Positions 1 to 11,463 of a stretch of DNA of 64,000 bases are shown piece by piece. Numbering within the stretch: the stretch's first letter is position 1; every line of letters starts with the position of its first letter. The notes beneath the pieces are model-generated. The model did not search any database. It was not told the DNA's origin and saw nothing but the letters and a program-made list of their open reading frames with translations. A program made the translations under genes and the position numbers. Origin of the DNA: Aphelenchoides besseyi (taxonomy: Eukaryota; Nematoda; Chromadorea; Rhabditida; Aphelenchoididae); assembly GCA_024699855.1 (NCBI GenBank), contig JAMPIQ010000002.1, positions 3,596,001-3,660,000 of the forward strand. The letters are read 5' to 3'.

Positions 1-528
1 GCGATGTTGGTTTCATGCGGGATTTCGTATTGACACAAAACCATACGGGAGTGTGATATCTCAGTTTTCAACTCATAAACTCGAGAAACTGGAAAACAGT
101 TGTTTGCTCCAGAAATTGTGACAATCGCATTTTCACCTAAAATCAGAAAATTGAATTGAGACCTTGATCTCACCAGTCGATTCAACAAAAATCGTAGCAG
201 TGGCAGTCATCGCTTTTCCGGTTCGAGTGATCAGTTCGGTGTGTACTCCCGCACTCTTCATCATTCCAATACTAATATCCGCAAAGATGTCATCTCCAAC
301 GTAACCGACCATCTTTACATCGGCTCCAAGTTTACTTGCCATAACACTCGCCGAAGCACCCTTTCCTCCGCTACCCATTCGAAATTCATGACCGACAACT
401 GTTTCACCGGCTTTAGGAAATCGATCGACATAACTGCAAAACAAACACATAATTAGAAGTCAACAGGTTTCGACTTACCAGAAGAAGTCGTGGCAAATAC
501 CTCCAACAACGAGAATCGAGTTGGTCAT
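1..528 (-). CDS. Ribokinase-like sugar kinase, copy A (partial)
   Basis: PfkB-family kinase predicted to phosphorylate ribose to ribose-5-phosphate in the cytosol. The start at 528 gives MTNSILVVGGICHDFFC, then Y-V-D-R-F-P-K-A-G-E-T and the family's substrate-binding GSGGKGASASVMASKLGA stretch ([18 protein letters not shown] in ribokinases). Two short introns are visible (45 nt near 433-477, and about 132-172); the last visible exon reads GENAIVTISGANNCF, matching the E-N-x-I-x-x-x-x-G-A-N motif. The protein runs off the left edge, so the catalytic GAGD motif is not seen. It lies head to tail with a second ribokinase 200 bp upstream on the same strand, so the pair is a tandem duplication. Replacement of the usual N-Q by S-A in the GGKGANQA motif is unusual and might alter substrate choice. 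Confidence 0.8.
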
Positions 529-727
529 TTTGTTCGTTTCTATGGTGCAAATAAACCGATTTGTTCGGTTCGTGTGTTTTCTCAATCTACTTTTTTCTGA
601 TAAGACTCACCATTGTGTACGTCTTTAATTCATCAAGTGTGTCACATCAACACAAGTGCAATAGAAAACATCTAAGTTGAAATACAAAGGTTCATTTTAT
701 GATCCTAACAAATAAGTAAAGAGAAAA

Positions 728-1871
728 TCATAGAATTCCTTTCTTTTTGGCTTCTTCGATTGTTGGATACGAAGATTGACATCCACACTTCTGGACGGAT
801 AAAGCGGCGATTTGAGAAGCTTTTCGAACGGCTTCCAGCGTCTTAAGTTCGGGGCAATTGACGAGCAAATGAACCAACGATCCGCAGAAACAATCACCAG
901 CACCCTAAATCGATATTGCCTATTAGCAATTAGTGAACAAACATGCCGTCGTGTCGACAGCCTTCACTTTTTCCGACTCAACGTGATCCACTTTGACATC
1001 GCCATTCGATCGTTCAGCGACGAGAACTCCTTTTTCTCCCAATGTTATGATCGCCATCCTTGGTCCATAATCAAGCATCTTCTTTGCAGCGTCTTTGAAT
1101 TCATCCACTGAATTTAATTTCGATTGAACAATACATTCCGTTTCAGTTTCATTTGTGCAGATGATGTCCGTGAATTCGAGAATTTTTCGATTCATATCGT
1201 AACCGGGTGCAGGGTTGAAAACCGTCTTTACCCCATGCTTTCGCGCCAATCGAAGTGCTTCCAAATTGGCGTCTTCAGGAACTTCGGCTTGACAGATGAT
1301 CATCTCGGCTTTTGCAATCTCAGACTCCAATTCACGCGCACGTTCTGGAGTCAAATAAGCATTTGCTCCGGGATTAATTACAATGTTGTTTTCGCCTGAA
1401 ATCCACCGATCGTACTTAACATACGAACAAGATGTTTCACCGTTTTCGTCGACTGTAATTGCGGCACAGCCAGTGGGTGAGTATTTTTGTTTGACAACAA
1501 GCTCGGTATTAACTCCCGCCTTTCGCAAGTTCTCCAAATTGTGTTCACCGAACATATCATCTCCGACCTAAAGTTCTTTGTGAAGCGAACAACACACTTC
1601 TTACCATTCCAATCATCTTAACTGTTGCTCCTAATTTCGCCGATGCAACAGCTTGATTGGCGCCTTTGCCTCCATTGCCGAGTTCGAATTTCTTTCCACG
1701 AACTGACTCTCCAGGTCTAAAATCCCATCCGAAGATATCACTTGTTAGCCCAAGAAACTGACCGCGGAAATCGCTCCACGTAGCTAAAAAATTTTTAATT
1801 AGAATTCTGATGTGCGTTTACCTGAAGAAATCCTGATTAATTGAACCAAAGACGATGATCGTTTTGCTCAT
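728..1871 (-). CDS. Ribokinase, copy B (complete)
   Basis: Complete PfkB-family ribokinase. Translation starts [16 protein letters not shown], with the canonical [18 protein letters not shown] sugar-binding loop, [14 protein letters not shown], the [11 protein letters not shown] motif, NPAPG and the C-terminal catalytic [13 protein letters not shown] anion-hole/base motif, ending KKKGIL and TGA at 728-730. Several introns of about 40-50 nt are needed. The intron at 905-946 that interrupts the DTT/GAGD motif has a GC donor (GCATGT) and a TTTAG acceptor; no GT donor gives the conserved motif. Unlike copy A, all key ribokinase residues are present, so this is likely the functional enzyme linking free ribose to the pentose phosphate and nucleotide pathways. 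Confidence 0.9.
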
Positions 1872-2329
1872 TTTTCAGCGCTGGAAAGAAAAAATTTCCA
1901 TCGGAAAGTGCACCTCCGAATTGGGCGATCGGGTTTTCGATCGTTTGTTTACTCGGTTGGTTTGTTGGAAATGAGAGCATCTGGAGGCCGGAGCCTTTCT
2001 CTGATGTTGGCGGCTTAGCTTTTCTCTTGTTGTTATGCGATATTCGTTTTACAAGATGGTTTAAGTGAACTGAGAAAACGCACAAAATTGAGCTCGACTG
2101 CAAACTGCGCAGAAACCCACGCACACCGAACAACCGAGCGCTAAAAGGGGCCCGCTTTCCGCCGGCTTTTTGCTTTGCTTTTCTCCTTTGTTTTCCGCCT
2201 TGGCTTGGCTACCGGTAGTAAAACATGAAAAGCGGCACGAACGTAAATTTTTTGGCAAAAAAGTAGAATATTTGGTTTCTTAGATATCATTTACGTACCG
2301 AAATAACGTCAAAAATATAAAATTGTTAT
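1872..2329. other. Intergenic, 5' flank of ribokinase B
   Basis: About 460 bp between the ribokinase B start and the stop of the next minus-strand gene. Short open frames here show no domain or splice support. It should hold the promoter of ribokinase B on its left side and the 3' UTR of the next gene on its right; no specific element was recognised. Confidence 0.4.
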
Positions 2330-2495
2330 TTAATCTTTAAATACAATCAAAGATCTAGCAGCCAAGACGAGACGGAGGTGATCGACGAGAAAATGGTCGA
2401 GCCGTTTGTTTTCGTTGAAGCCAAAGTTGAGTTGGTCGCTTCGATTGCCGTATTTGTGGACGTGCTCAATAATTTGATCTCCGTAACGACCCCAT

Positions 2496-2505
2496 GAACC
2501 AACTT
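2496..2505. repeat. Target-site duplication, 3' side of LINE
   Basis: GAACCAACTT, identical to 3399-3408. The host reading frame is restored when the sequence between the two copies plus one copy is removed, which proves this is the insertion target. Confidence 0.85.
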
Positions 2506-3398
2506 TTACAAAGATTTATTCGGTTCAATCAACAAATCAACAACAAGATAAAATGAAAGATGGTAAAAGATAGTTAATTTGTTGATGCGAATACTTCGAC
2601 CACTTTTTTCCAATCGCTTCGGTTTTGAGCGATTTGTTGCCATCCGTTTCCCAACAGATTCAAGTCTCGGCGCCAACGGTGAGGTGGTCTTCCAATTGGT
2701 CTGGTCCAACCATAAGGCCACCAGAAAGTTGTTCTTGTTGACCATCGGTTGTCGTTTCTTCTTGCGACATGTCCGGCCCATCGAAACTTACGTTTTAATG
2801 CGTCGTGAACGGCGTCTTTAAACTTTGTTTGTGCTCTGATTTCAACACTTCTGACTTCATCGCGTAGTCGAATGCCAAGAATTCTTCTTTCCATTGCTCT
2901 TTGCGTCGTTGTTAGTTTGGTACGTTCGGTTTTCCGCATCGTCCAAACTTCAGATCCATAATTGAGCGCTGGTAGTACAACTGAGTTAAAGAGTTGGGCT
3001 CGAATTTTGACGTCTTTTGTCTTCTTCAGGACTTCTTGGATGTTTTTGAATCCGAACCATCCGGCCGATCGTCGCCTTCGAATTTCCCCATCAATGGTGT
3101 GGTTTTCAGAGATTTCTTGACCTAAATAAACGTATTTACTTACCAATTTAATAGGTTCGTCCTTGATCAAGATCCTTCCCACTTCACAACTTGGATTTGC
3201 CATGACTTGCGTCTTTTTACGGTTAATACGAAGTCCAATTTGCGATCCCACGTCATCCAGTTCGTTGAGCATAAGTTCAGCTGTTTGAAAGTCGTGCGCA
3301 AAAAGGACAATGTCATCAGCAAATCGAAGATGGTGGAGTCGTTCGCCGTCAATCCGAATTCCATAATTGCTCCAATCCAACTGACGAAAAACGTCTTC
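2506..3398 (-). mobile_element. 5'-truncated RTE-like LINE (C-terminal reverse transcriptase)
   Basis: The fragment encodes the end of a non-LTR reverse transcriptase: EDVFRQLDWSNYGIRIDGE, the catalytic HLRFADDIVLFA box, the thumb segment KYVYLGQEIS and a C-terminal RRILGIRLRDEVRS...RWAGHVARR region typical of RTE-clade elements, ending at a stop at 2574. It is flanked by perfect 10 bp direct repeats GAACCAACTT (plus strand) at 2496-2505 and 3399-3408. The 5' side starts inside the RT coding sequence, so the endonuclease and first RT motifs are lost: a dead-on-arrival copy. The reading frame of the copy is still open, implying a fairly recent insertion. Confidence 0.85.
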
Positions 3399-3408
3399 GA
3401 ACCAACTT
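3399..3408. repeat. Target-site duplication, 5' side of LINE
   Basis: GAACCAACTT, the partner of 2496-2505. Confidence 0.85.
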
Positions 3409-4444
3409 GTTCGGCAAATTCCATCAGGTGTCGTTCCAGAAAATGGAGCATGTTGATTGAAGGGAGTTGGTGTTTTCGCCATTCAGTTCCGACGTGCACA
3501 ACTGCTTCCTCCATCGATTCCAATTCATCCACGGTGAACGGTCTTTCGTTGACCCGAGCAAAAGAGCACAATCTACCGAGATCCAGAAAGACTTCATGGT
3601 ATGGGAGTTGGTTGAAGTTCATGTTTGAGTGATCGTGTTGCCAACTAACGTGCTTATCAGTCAAGAAGTTGATGAAAGTCTGAGCATCTCCACCATTAAG
3701 TAGTGACTTGGTCTTGTGAGTTGAACGAACGCCGGCCAGACGAAATATCGACTTTAGTTGATCCTTCAGCTGTTCGTCCTTCCACATCTGTTCCAAAACA
3801 CAATTGACCAGTCGCATCAAAAGGTGAAGAGGAGGGACCACGAAGTGAAGAAGCGGGAGGTTGATGAGTCGATTTGGACGTTCTTCTTCACTCCATGGAA
3901 CACATTCAGAACCTTCTTGTTGATGTTCACGACGATCGACGTTGCCCCATGGACAAAAGAAGCGGGCACCAGATGGACGAGTCCCGGCCACAATAATTAA
4001 CATCTTGATGTCGGAGAAGAAGGTGGTGACATTCATTTGATGACCATCGACTTCCAAACCAAGTTCAACCACTTCCTCGGCAAAACGAAAGACTTTTGAA
4101 GCTGCCACTTTCAAAACGTCCGACTTTTCCGGGCTATCGTATGCCGAAGCAATAACCAAGTTACGTGGTGATCCTGGCTTGGTCACTCCCGTTGAACAGA
4201 AGAATCCAATCTTAACGTAACGACCGCCACCATCAGCCGTGAAAACAAGATGAATTTCCTCAGGCCATTGATTGTTTCATTCGTTTACGGCAAGTTGCTT
4301 GATGTATTGGATGGCCAAACGACGAACATCTTTCGCAAGTCGAATTGAAACCGGCCTGTTCATATCATCTTGAATTTGGATTGTTTCAAATCCGCCGACA
4401 TCTTCCAACTGCTCTACTTGCGCACAGCGGACGGACTCGTAAGA

Positions 4445-4472
4445 CATGACTAAATTCAAGGATTTAGTCATG
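4445..4472. repeat. Perfect 11 bp inverted repeat in an exon
   Basis: Arms CATGACTAAAT and ATTTAGTCATG around a 6 bp loop, directly next to the proposed 20 nt intron of the minus-strand gene. It could fold as a hairpin in the transcript beside the splice site. Confidence 0.7.
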
Positions 4473-5673
4473 CCTACAAAATCAAGTCCTTACGCTTTGG
4501 CCATAACTGTGCGAGTGCTACGTATTGCCGCGTTCGGAGATTCAGAAGACGACGGATATCGCGACATTGAGCAGCCGTGAATTTCTCCTTGTCGATTGCC
4601 ATGGGAAAACCAAGTTCTCTTAGCCGACTGATCCAATTGTTTTGTTGACGCTTTTGCAGATTTGCAAAGGTCTTCCGAATTCCACCGAACAACGAAGAAC
4701 GACGACTGGAGGGCATGGAAGCTTGTGAACTTGATGCCACAGCCCCCACATTCGAAGAAGATGCCGAAGCATGAGGCGTTTGGCTGGATGATTGTCGTGA
4801 TTGGGAAGTTGAGCGGCTCGAGCGTTGTTGAGAAGACGAATCCTGGAGAAGAGTCCAAGTATCGTTAACCAACTCCAATTCGGCATTTTGTCGACGCAAT
4901 TTGGCATTCTCGCTTCTCAACATTTCGTTCTCACTGTAAATTGCTTTCCAGATTTACCTTTCCAATTCCAAAATTCGTCGCTGAGCTTCAGTGAGTTGTT
5001 CGGTATTTGACCGGCGAGTTACAACAGCCAAAACAGGTGATTGTATTGGAGGTACAGCGACTGCCAGATCGGGCAATGATCGACGTCGCTTCTCCAACAT
5101 CAATCGAGAATGTTGTTGTCGACGTTCCGCCTGTTCTTTTCGTTTTTTAGCTCCGGATTGAGCTGCAGCTTGATTTTGTTCGTTTTTCTCCATGACTGAA
5201 AGAGAAAAAGCGCTCAATAATTGTCAAAAACGCCGGTATCAACACGAAATTGACAACATAGTTTCGGCACGTAATAACAAACAATTTCATAGTAGGAATT
5301 TAAAATCCATAGTCTGGAAACTTTTTTACAAGACCGTAAATTTGACTATTGCACCCAGCGAGCGAAACCCCGATCAAAAAAGACGGCTAAAACAGAAAGC
5401 CAATTGGAACGTTCGGGTTCAAAAGAACACCCGTAATTTGCTCTATTTATTTGCTCTTGTTACTAACCGGACTATTATTGTCAATTATCTTTATTTTCGT
5501 GATTGAATACGACAGTGTAGACACAATGCCACATCAGGGGAAATGACTGCAGGGAAATGCCCGCTTTTGTTCGGTGTGCCCACGACTTTGAACGTTGTTT
5601 TCTAGTCCATCGGCTGTTGCTTCGGATTGTGAAGTTGAATGAGCTAAATCACCGGAAACTGCTATGCTTCTTC

Positions 5674-8600
5674 ATGAATCGTCTTTTACAGCTTTCACTA
5701 AAACGACAGAATACGGGACGAACGTTCGTTCGGTGCAAGTAAGTCGAATAAGTTGAAGTGATTCTTTCGATTTCCAGAAACGTACAAGCGAAGAGAAAGG
5801 AGTTTGCGTCGTTTAAATGGCGAACGGGCGTCTACAGTCAAGAACGATACGGTTTTCAAGTCAAAAGGACAACGAATGAAACATCCAAATTGCAGTTGAG
5901 TGAAGCGGATATCAAACTCATCAATCGTGGTGATTTCTTGGGCATCAAAACCCAGAATGAGATGGTGAGTTCAACTGAATTTCGACCTTTCCATTCTAAT
6001 TCTTAGGTTTACAAGCAAATTGCTGCCGAGACGGCGATCGGCTCATTGCAAGAGCAAGTGCTCAACAACCGTCGAGCAAATGCCGAGTATTTTATGGCAC
6101 ACGTGCTTTTGCCGTTGGAATCGAAAGACGGTTGGTTTCGTGGTCATGGTTGACGTTGATTTGCTTTAGAAGCTTTTAAATCGTCGATTATGAGACGAGC
6201 AGACTTCTATGTTCCTCTTATATTGCGGTTCTGCGGACGTGTGATGACCGATCTGAACACTTCGAAACGAACGATCATTTTGAACAGAGTGGTTGGGGCG
6301 TTAGAAAAGAACGGTAGAAGTTGAACTGTTTTGTTTATTGTTTGGTTTAGATATTCCTTTGTCTCTTTCATCGGTCAATGCGCTGTTGGAGTCTCGTTTG
6401 GACAACGACGACAAATTCGATCCGATGCAAATGTTGAAGGAAATCGAAGAAAAACGACAACTGGTACCCGATCTACGGTTCTTCAATTGTCTTGCTTGGC
6501 AATTTGCAAAGTTGGGACTATTTCGAGAATTCGAGTGAGTTACAATTGTTGAGTGTTTTACGTTGTTTGCAGCAATTTAATGTACGAAATGAAGAAACGA
6601 GGAATTAGTCCGAACGCAGAAACAGAAAGAGCGAGAATCTTTTGTTGTGAACGTTCGGGTATAAGTCTGAAGGCGGAATCACTGGTCAAACGATACGTTG
6701 GATTGTATGGAGCCGACAAAGAAGCCGAAGCTTTTGGTGCTGCTTGTTGTGGAGCGGCTTCAGGTCAACATCTGGCACGATTACGAGTTTTGTTGAGAAA
6801 GACAGTGAAAAAGAACAATTTGGGCGACCGATATATTCTGATGATTCCTCAGCAATCGTTGTTCGATGTGATCTTCGAATTGGCCAAACACAGTATTGAT
6901 GGTTTGGGCAAAGAGCACATGTCTTTCGTTCAAGAAGTAAGTCACAACTACCTTTCGATATGATTCTCGCAGATTTTGGAACATGCGAGTCGATACTCCG
7001 GTTTTTTTAAATTACTTTTTTCTGAATCTGAACGTCACATAAATCACAACTATTTCTACACGGCAATGACGATTATGGGCGATATGTGAGTTACAGTCGT
7101 TGATAACCGAAAATACTCATCGTTCACAGGTTTCGTGTAAGTGACTCTTTGCACAATCAGAACAAAGGTAAATTCAATTACCATCTGATTGGTCGTCTTG
7201 CTAATCGAATGGTTGCGGCGAACATGGACAAAAATGTTCTAATTGAGCTAGCAAATCGTTTGGCGGCAATTTTTGGTGTTGAGTAAGTGGTTGGACTTGA
7301 AATTTTGCACAATCTTTACTTTTAGTATACGGTTTTATGACAACATTGTTCTTGCCATTTTGACCTACCGATTTTATACTCCAATGCAGAAATTCGAACA
7401 ATTCCGAGCATTTGCTGATATGATCGATCCGGAACGTGAACGAATTCATATCATTTTACCGTTGATCACGAGGTTTCTTTCAAATTTAGTTCTTATCATT
7501 GATGTATTTCAGTTGTACAGATCCGTATGATCGTTGCAAGATGTTGTATCGCTGCACAAATCTCGGCTACACCAACGTTTCCGATTTGAGTCCACTGGTT
7601 TTGGCGAAACAGATTTTGATTCCACTTTTTGGTAAGAAGGTCAATTGCTTTCTGAACAATCATCTTTTTGCAGAGAAATTGCAAACTCGTTATCCGTCAA
7701 TGTCTGATGTTCAGCGGCTACAGAAAGTGGCTGAAGTGATTAGCAGTTATGGAGTTCCAATGAAAGACGTTTGGCTCATCTACTTCAATATGCTTCGAGA
7801 TAGTCGCAATGGGAAGATAAATATCGTGGTTTCCGAAGAGAACATGGCTAGGTAAGTTGCAGTCTACTGCTGTTTTCAAGTATTTTTGTAGGTGGTTGAA
7901 AGAACGAAAAGAATCGTGTTTTCCAGTACCTGATCAAATGGCTCAAGCTCGCTTAGAAGCTATGAACTACGAAAAGCTGCGCAAGTTGGTGTTTGAAGAG
8001 CGAAATGCTCAACAAGTTCATTCGTTCCTTCTTCAACGAGGATTCCCGCCGCAAACAAACTTTGAAGAAATCACTGAACCACTGTTGTATCTTTACATTG
8101 ATACCGCAAATTCAGGATATGTTCAAAAGTTGTTACAATTATTGTGAGCTTATCTTCTTGTTTGGCAAATGAGTTCTGGATTCTAGATCGCAACGGGATT
8201 CACCTCTAAAGTACAATACCAATCTGAACGTTGATGATGAGACAGCTGAAGAGAACGAAGAAGAGAAAGAACGTCCGTGTTTCGTTAAGAATTACCATCT
8301 GCTACGGTTGTTACGACGGCGATTGGACGAGTTGCCGGCAAAGTCGAATATCGATTCACTTCTCGATTATGCTTACGAGTTGAAGCGTCAATTTCCGGGC
8401 GGTTTGTTTGAATGATAAACACATCAGAAGTTGTTATTTTAGCTCAAGCATCAACCTCAACGTTTTTTGAAACTATTGGAGAATATCGTCGCCTGTATAC
8501 TCTGCTGCTGCAAACACCACAATCTGCCATTGAAACTCTCCCGTTGGAACGCTATCAAACCTCAATAGAACTCTTGAATGTGTTGGTGCGATTGAACGTG

Positions 8601-9570
8601 ATCAATTTGCACACTAATGAAACGTTGACACCGTTCATAGTCCGACAAGTACTCAAAGGGTAATGTTCTAATCATCGCTGTTATTCAAATTCACATCGTT
8701 TAGCTTGGGTTGGAATCATGCCGTCGAGTGTTGGATGAACTTTCAGTCGAGTTTTTTCACGCCCAATGGGATGATCGAACTTCTCCGCTTCGCAATTCGC
8801 AGAAACGATACGCACAAATTGCACTTTGTGTCGCATAAATCGCGAACCTCGATCTCACATGCGAAGACGAATGCATTCTTGGCTGCTGCGTATTTGCTTC
8901 AAAAGGACACTAAACAAGCAGAAGAAGTTTTTGCCAAATCCGATCCACCAATTGAATCAAGAGACGTAGCATCAGTCTTTCGGTTCATTAACGCTTGGGG
9001 GTTTCCCAGTGCGGTAAGTATCTTCAATTGACAGTTTCAATTTCCTTCAGACCAACACAAATACCGCACTTATGACCTCTTTTTTCCCGTATAACTACAT
9101 GGAATTGGCGTTGAAATACACGAACATCAAAGAGGACGAAAAAGCAGTGGAACTGTGTCATTCAGATTGGATTAGATGTTGCGGTTCGTTAAGTTTTTTT
9201 AGTCGATGGAAACTTTGAATTTAGAGAAAATGAGGCGCGGCGAATTGGCTTTTAAATTCTTGAATTTGTTCAAAAACTACGACGTTGAGTTGAAGCAACA
9301 GAATCTTCAGACAGTTTACCCGATGCTTCGAGATCACAATGCGGTTGTCGAGTAAGTCGATAGTTCTGTTGGCGATCTTATTTCCCTGTTCACAGGAAAT
9401 GGATAACATCAGAAACCAGCGGTCTCTTGAACACTGAAACGTTGAGAAACTCGAAGACCTTGGATTCAATTTGCGATAATCAAACGAAATTAGAGGAAAT
9501 CGAAAAGCAACTGACAAGATCGAACTCTCAGGAAAGAGACATGAAGTCACTTAACGTTGCAATGAATTGA
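5674..9570 (+). CDS. Large mitochondrial PPR protein (LRPPRC/mma-1-like)
   Basis: About 20 exons with 35-50 nt introns encode a protein of about 1,080 residues. The chosen start at 5674 gives MNRLLQLSLKRQNTGRTFVR, a clear arginine-rich mitochondrial presequence; an upstream in-frame ATG at 5557 lies before a TTTTCTAG acceptor and is less likely. A pentatricopeptide-like unit is visible around 6480-6660 (NCLAWQFAKLGLFREFDNLM then YEMKKRGISPN), and the rest is helical-repeat-like. By size, presequence and PPR content it resembles the metazoan LRPPRC/MMA-1 proteins that stabilise mitochondrial mRNAs; this assignment is inference, as only the PPR and targeting signals are seen directly. It ends SLNVAMN and TGA at 9568-9570. 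The gene is read away from the minus-strand gene at 5193, leaving about 480 bp of shared upstream sequence. Confidence 0.7.
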
Positions 9571-9832
9571 CACACGATTAGGATTGTTAGTTATTTGTTG
9601 TTAGATTGTTATCATTTGGATAAGTAAAAGTACTACACTTGTAAATTACAAATCCAAAAATCTGATATATAAGCAGCGTATAAATAGAACTTCTAGCAAA
9701 TTGTATATTATTATGTGTGTACTTGATAAAATCCATTATAACATGAACTGATTCCCACGCAAAATGATACGTTATGCTTTTTTGTTCTCATAGCTGTTTT
9801 TGCATTCAAATTTTTTGCGTGTCTTTCTAGTA

Positions 9833-10004
9833 CAGGGTGGCGCAAAATGAACTGCAAAGTTTATTTTTTAAATAACTGCAAAACTAAGAATTTTTTCCTG
9901 AACAAACCATATATTTTCTGAATCCTCATGGTCCCCAAATTTAGATGAGCTCAAAATTGAAATTTTAAAATTTTCGAAAAATTTTGCCTTGGTCCCCCCT
10001 TGTG
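9833..10004 (+). repeat. Left terminal inverted repeat of the mariner-like element
   Basis: Matches the reverse complement of 11464-11633 with only scattered differences, ending in the shared ATTTTGCCTTGGTCC block. Confidence 0.85.
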
Positions 10005-10061
10005 TCGTTTTTCGGGCAGCTTCGAATTTAAAGAAAAAAACGTTTATTAACAAGAGAAAAC

Positions 10062-11247
10062 TCAACGAATTTCGACTTGACCTCCTTCTCGATCAATGCA
10101 CATTTGAAGTCGACGAGGAAAATTGGCCGCTATTCGTTCTCGCATTTGACGATTTTGCCGAATCACGTTGGCTGCTTCAACAATTGCACTTCTTAATTCG
10201 GTGAGGTTTTGTGGTCGATCCTCTTTGTGCCAAATTTGACTTTTCATGGTTCCCCATATTGAGTAATCCATCCAAGTCAAATCCGGACTTCGAGGAGGCC
10301 AAGAAACCGGAGCGGGATGAGCTGCTGTTCCACGACCAATCCATCGACCCGGAAATTCTCTATCGAGCACAGTAAGAAGACGACTGGCGATGTGGGGAGG
10401 TGCTCCATCCTGCTGGAAGATCAACGTGGCGAAGTTTGGCCAAGTTCGAAGTTCCGGAAGCACTTGACTTTCAAATGTGCGCTCAATCCATTCGACATTG
10501 ATTCCTCTGCTTCCTTGAGCTTCCCAAAAGATTGAGCCCACCACACCTTGAACTCCAACACCCATCCAGACCGATAACTTCTGCGGATGCAATTGTTGCT
10601 CGTCAAATCAATGAGGATTCTCGTCGGAGCACATTATCCAATGTTGACAGTTGATTGATTCATCCAAATGGAAATGAGCTTCATCGGTAAAGAAGAGGTT
10701 GTTGATCCGAGTCGGCGTTTCAGTCAATCGAATCAATTCCTCACGAGAAAAGTTGATTCGAGCGGCGTAATCGGGCTGTTCGAGAACATGAACCATTTGG
10801 AGGCGATAGGGACGAAGTTTGAGGTCTTCTTTCAAAATTCTTTGCAAAGTTCGACGTGACATCAAGGAAGTCGATTGATCCATTTCTTCCTCATCGTTGT
10901 TTGAGTCTCGAACAAACGGATTTCGGCGAGATGAAAGATCAGGATTTTCAGCAAATGCTTCGCCAACATCTTGTATGGCTTCCGAAGTGCGAATTCGCCT
11001 TAAAAACAAAGCAACAATGAAGAGAGCATTTTTTGGCTCACTTTAATTTGTTTTTCCCTCGATTTCCATGAACGCTTTCGGTTGTTCGAAAATCTTCGTC
11101 CCAATTCGTTATTGAGCGCTTATCAGGAAGACGAACTTGTCCGTTACGAGAGTCCCGACGAACACGGAGTTGAAACTTCCCGTATTCGTATCCTTCTTCA
11201 ATCCACCAACGAAGAAAAAGCGCTTTTCGTTGATCGGAGAAAACCAT
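10062..11247 (-). pseudogene. Mariner-like transposase with one in-frame stop
   Basis: The translation starts MVFSDQRKALFLRWWIEEGY (helix-turn-helix region). A short intron (about 11000-11042, GTGAGC to TTTAAG) joins it to RIRTSEAIQDVGEAF, then FFTDEAHFHLD (first catalytic D), a TGA at 10608-10610 in place of a sense codon, and FQQDGAPPH (second D) through PPRSPDLTWMDYSIWG (third D). It is a DDD-type enzyme; I count 46 residues between the second and third D, more than the 34-41 of the described mariner, maT and related groups. Apart from the single stop the frame is intact, so the copy may be only recently inactivated. Confidence 0.85.
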
Positions 11248-11463
11248 TTTCAAAGATCGAATGTCAAGAACAAAAAACGAACCAAAAAATGAAGAAAAAT
11301 CGCCAAACACTTGCGTAATCATGTTTAATTGTGGTTTTAACAACAAAAATGTGTTAGAGAAGTTGCCGATAACTTTAACGAATTCATTTGAACTCATTAC
11401 AATCGATTTTTACAGTCAATTTGAAGAATTTTTAGTCAAACGAGAAAGCCGAGAGTTTGAATC

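Larger units (their letters stand above)
2330..5193 (-). pseudogene. Unrecognised multi-exon gene split by a LINE insertion
   Basis: Start at 5193 is preceded by TTTTCTCTTTCAG, a likely trans-splice acceptor. The product begins MEKNEQNQAAAQSG, followed by a basic segment, a leucine-zipper-like coiled coil (LRSENAKLRRQNAELELV), a Ser/Gln-rich linker, then a long unnamed domain with a CPWGNVDRR motif and a C-terminal GRYGDQIIEHVHKYGNR segment before the stop at 2330-2332. Reading it through needs three very small introns (24 nt at about 4936-4959, 20 nt at about 4473-4492, 30 nt near 4260-4290). The frame is broken by the retrotransposon at 2506-3398; if one target-site copy is kept, the frame on both sides joins exactly. 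I recall similar multi-copy proteins of unknown function in invertebrates, possibly transposon-derived, but cannot name the family. Without the insertion it would be about 600 residues. Confidence 0.6.

Noticed and set aside
8705..9031. Separate small gene
   Set aside because: It is one exon of the large PPR gene; splice sites on both sides join the neighbouring exons in frame.
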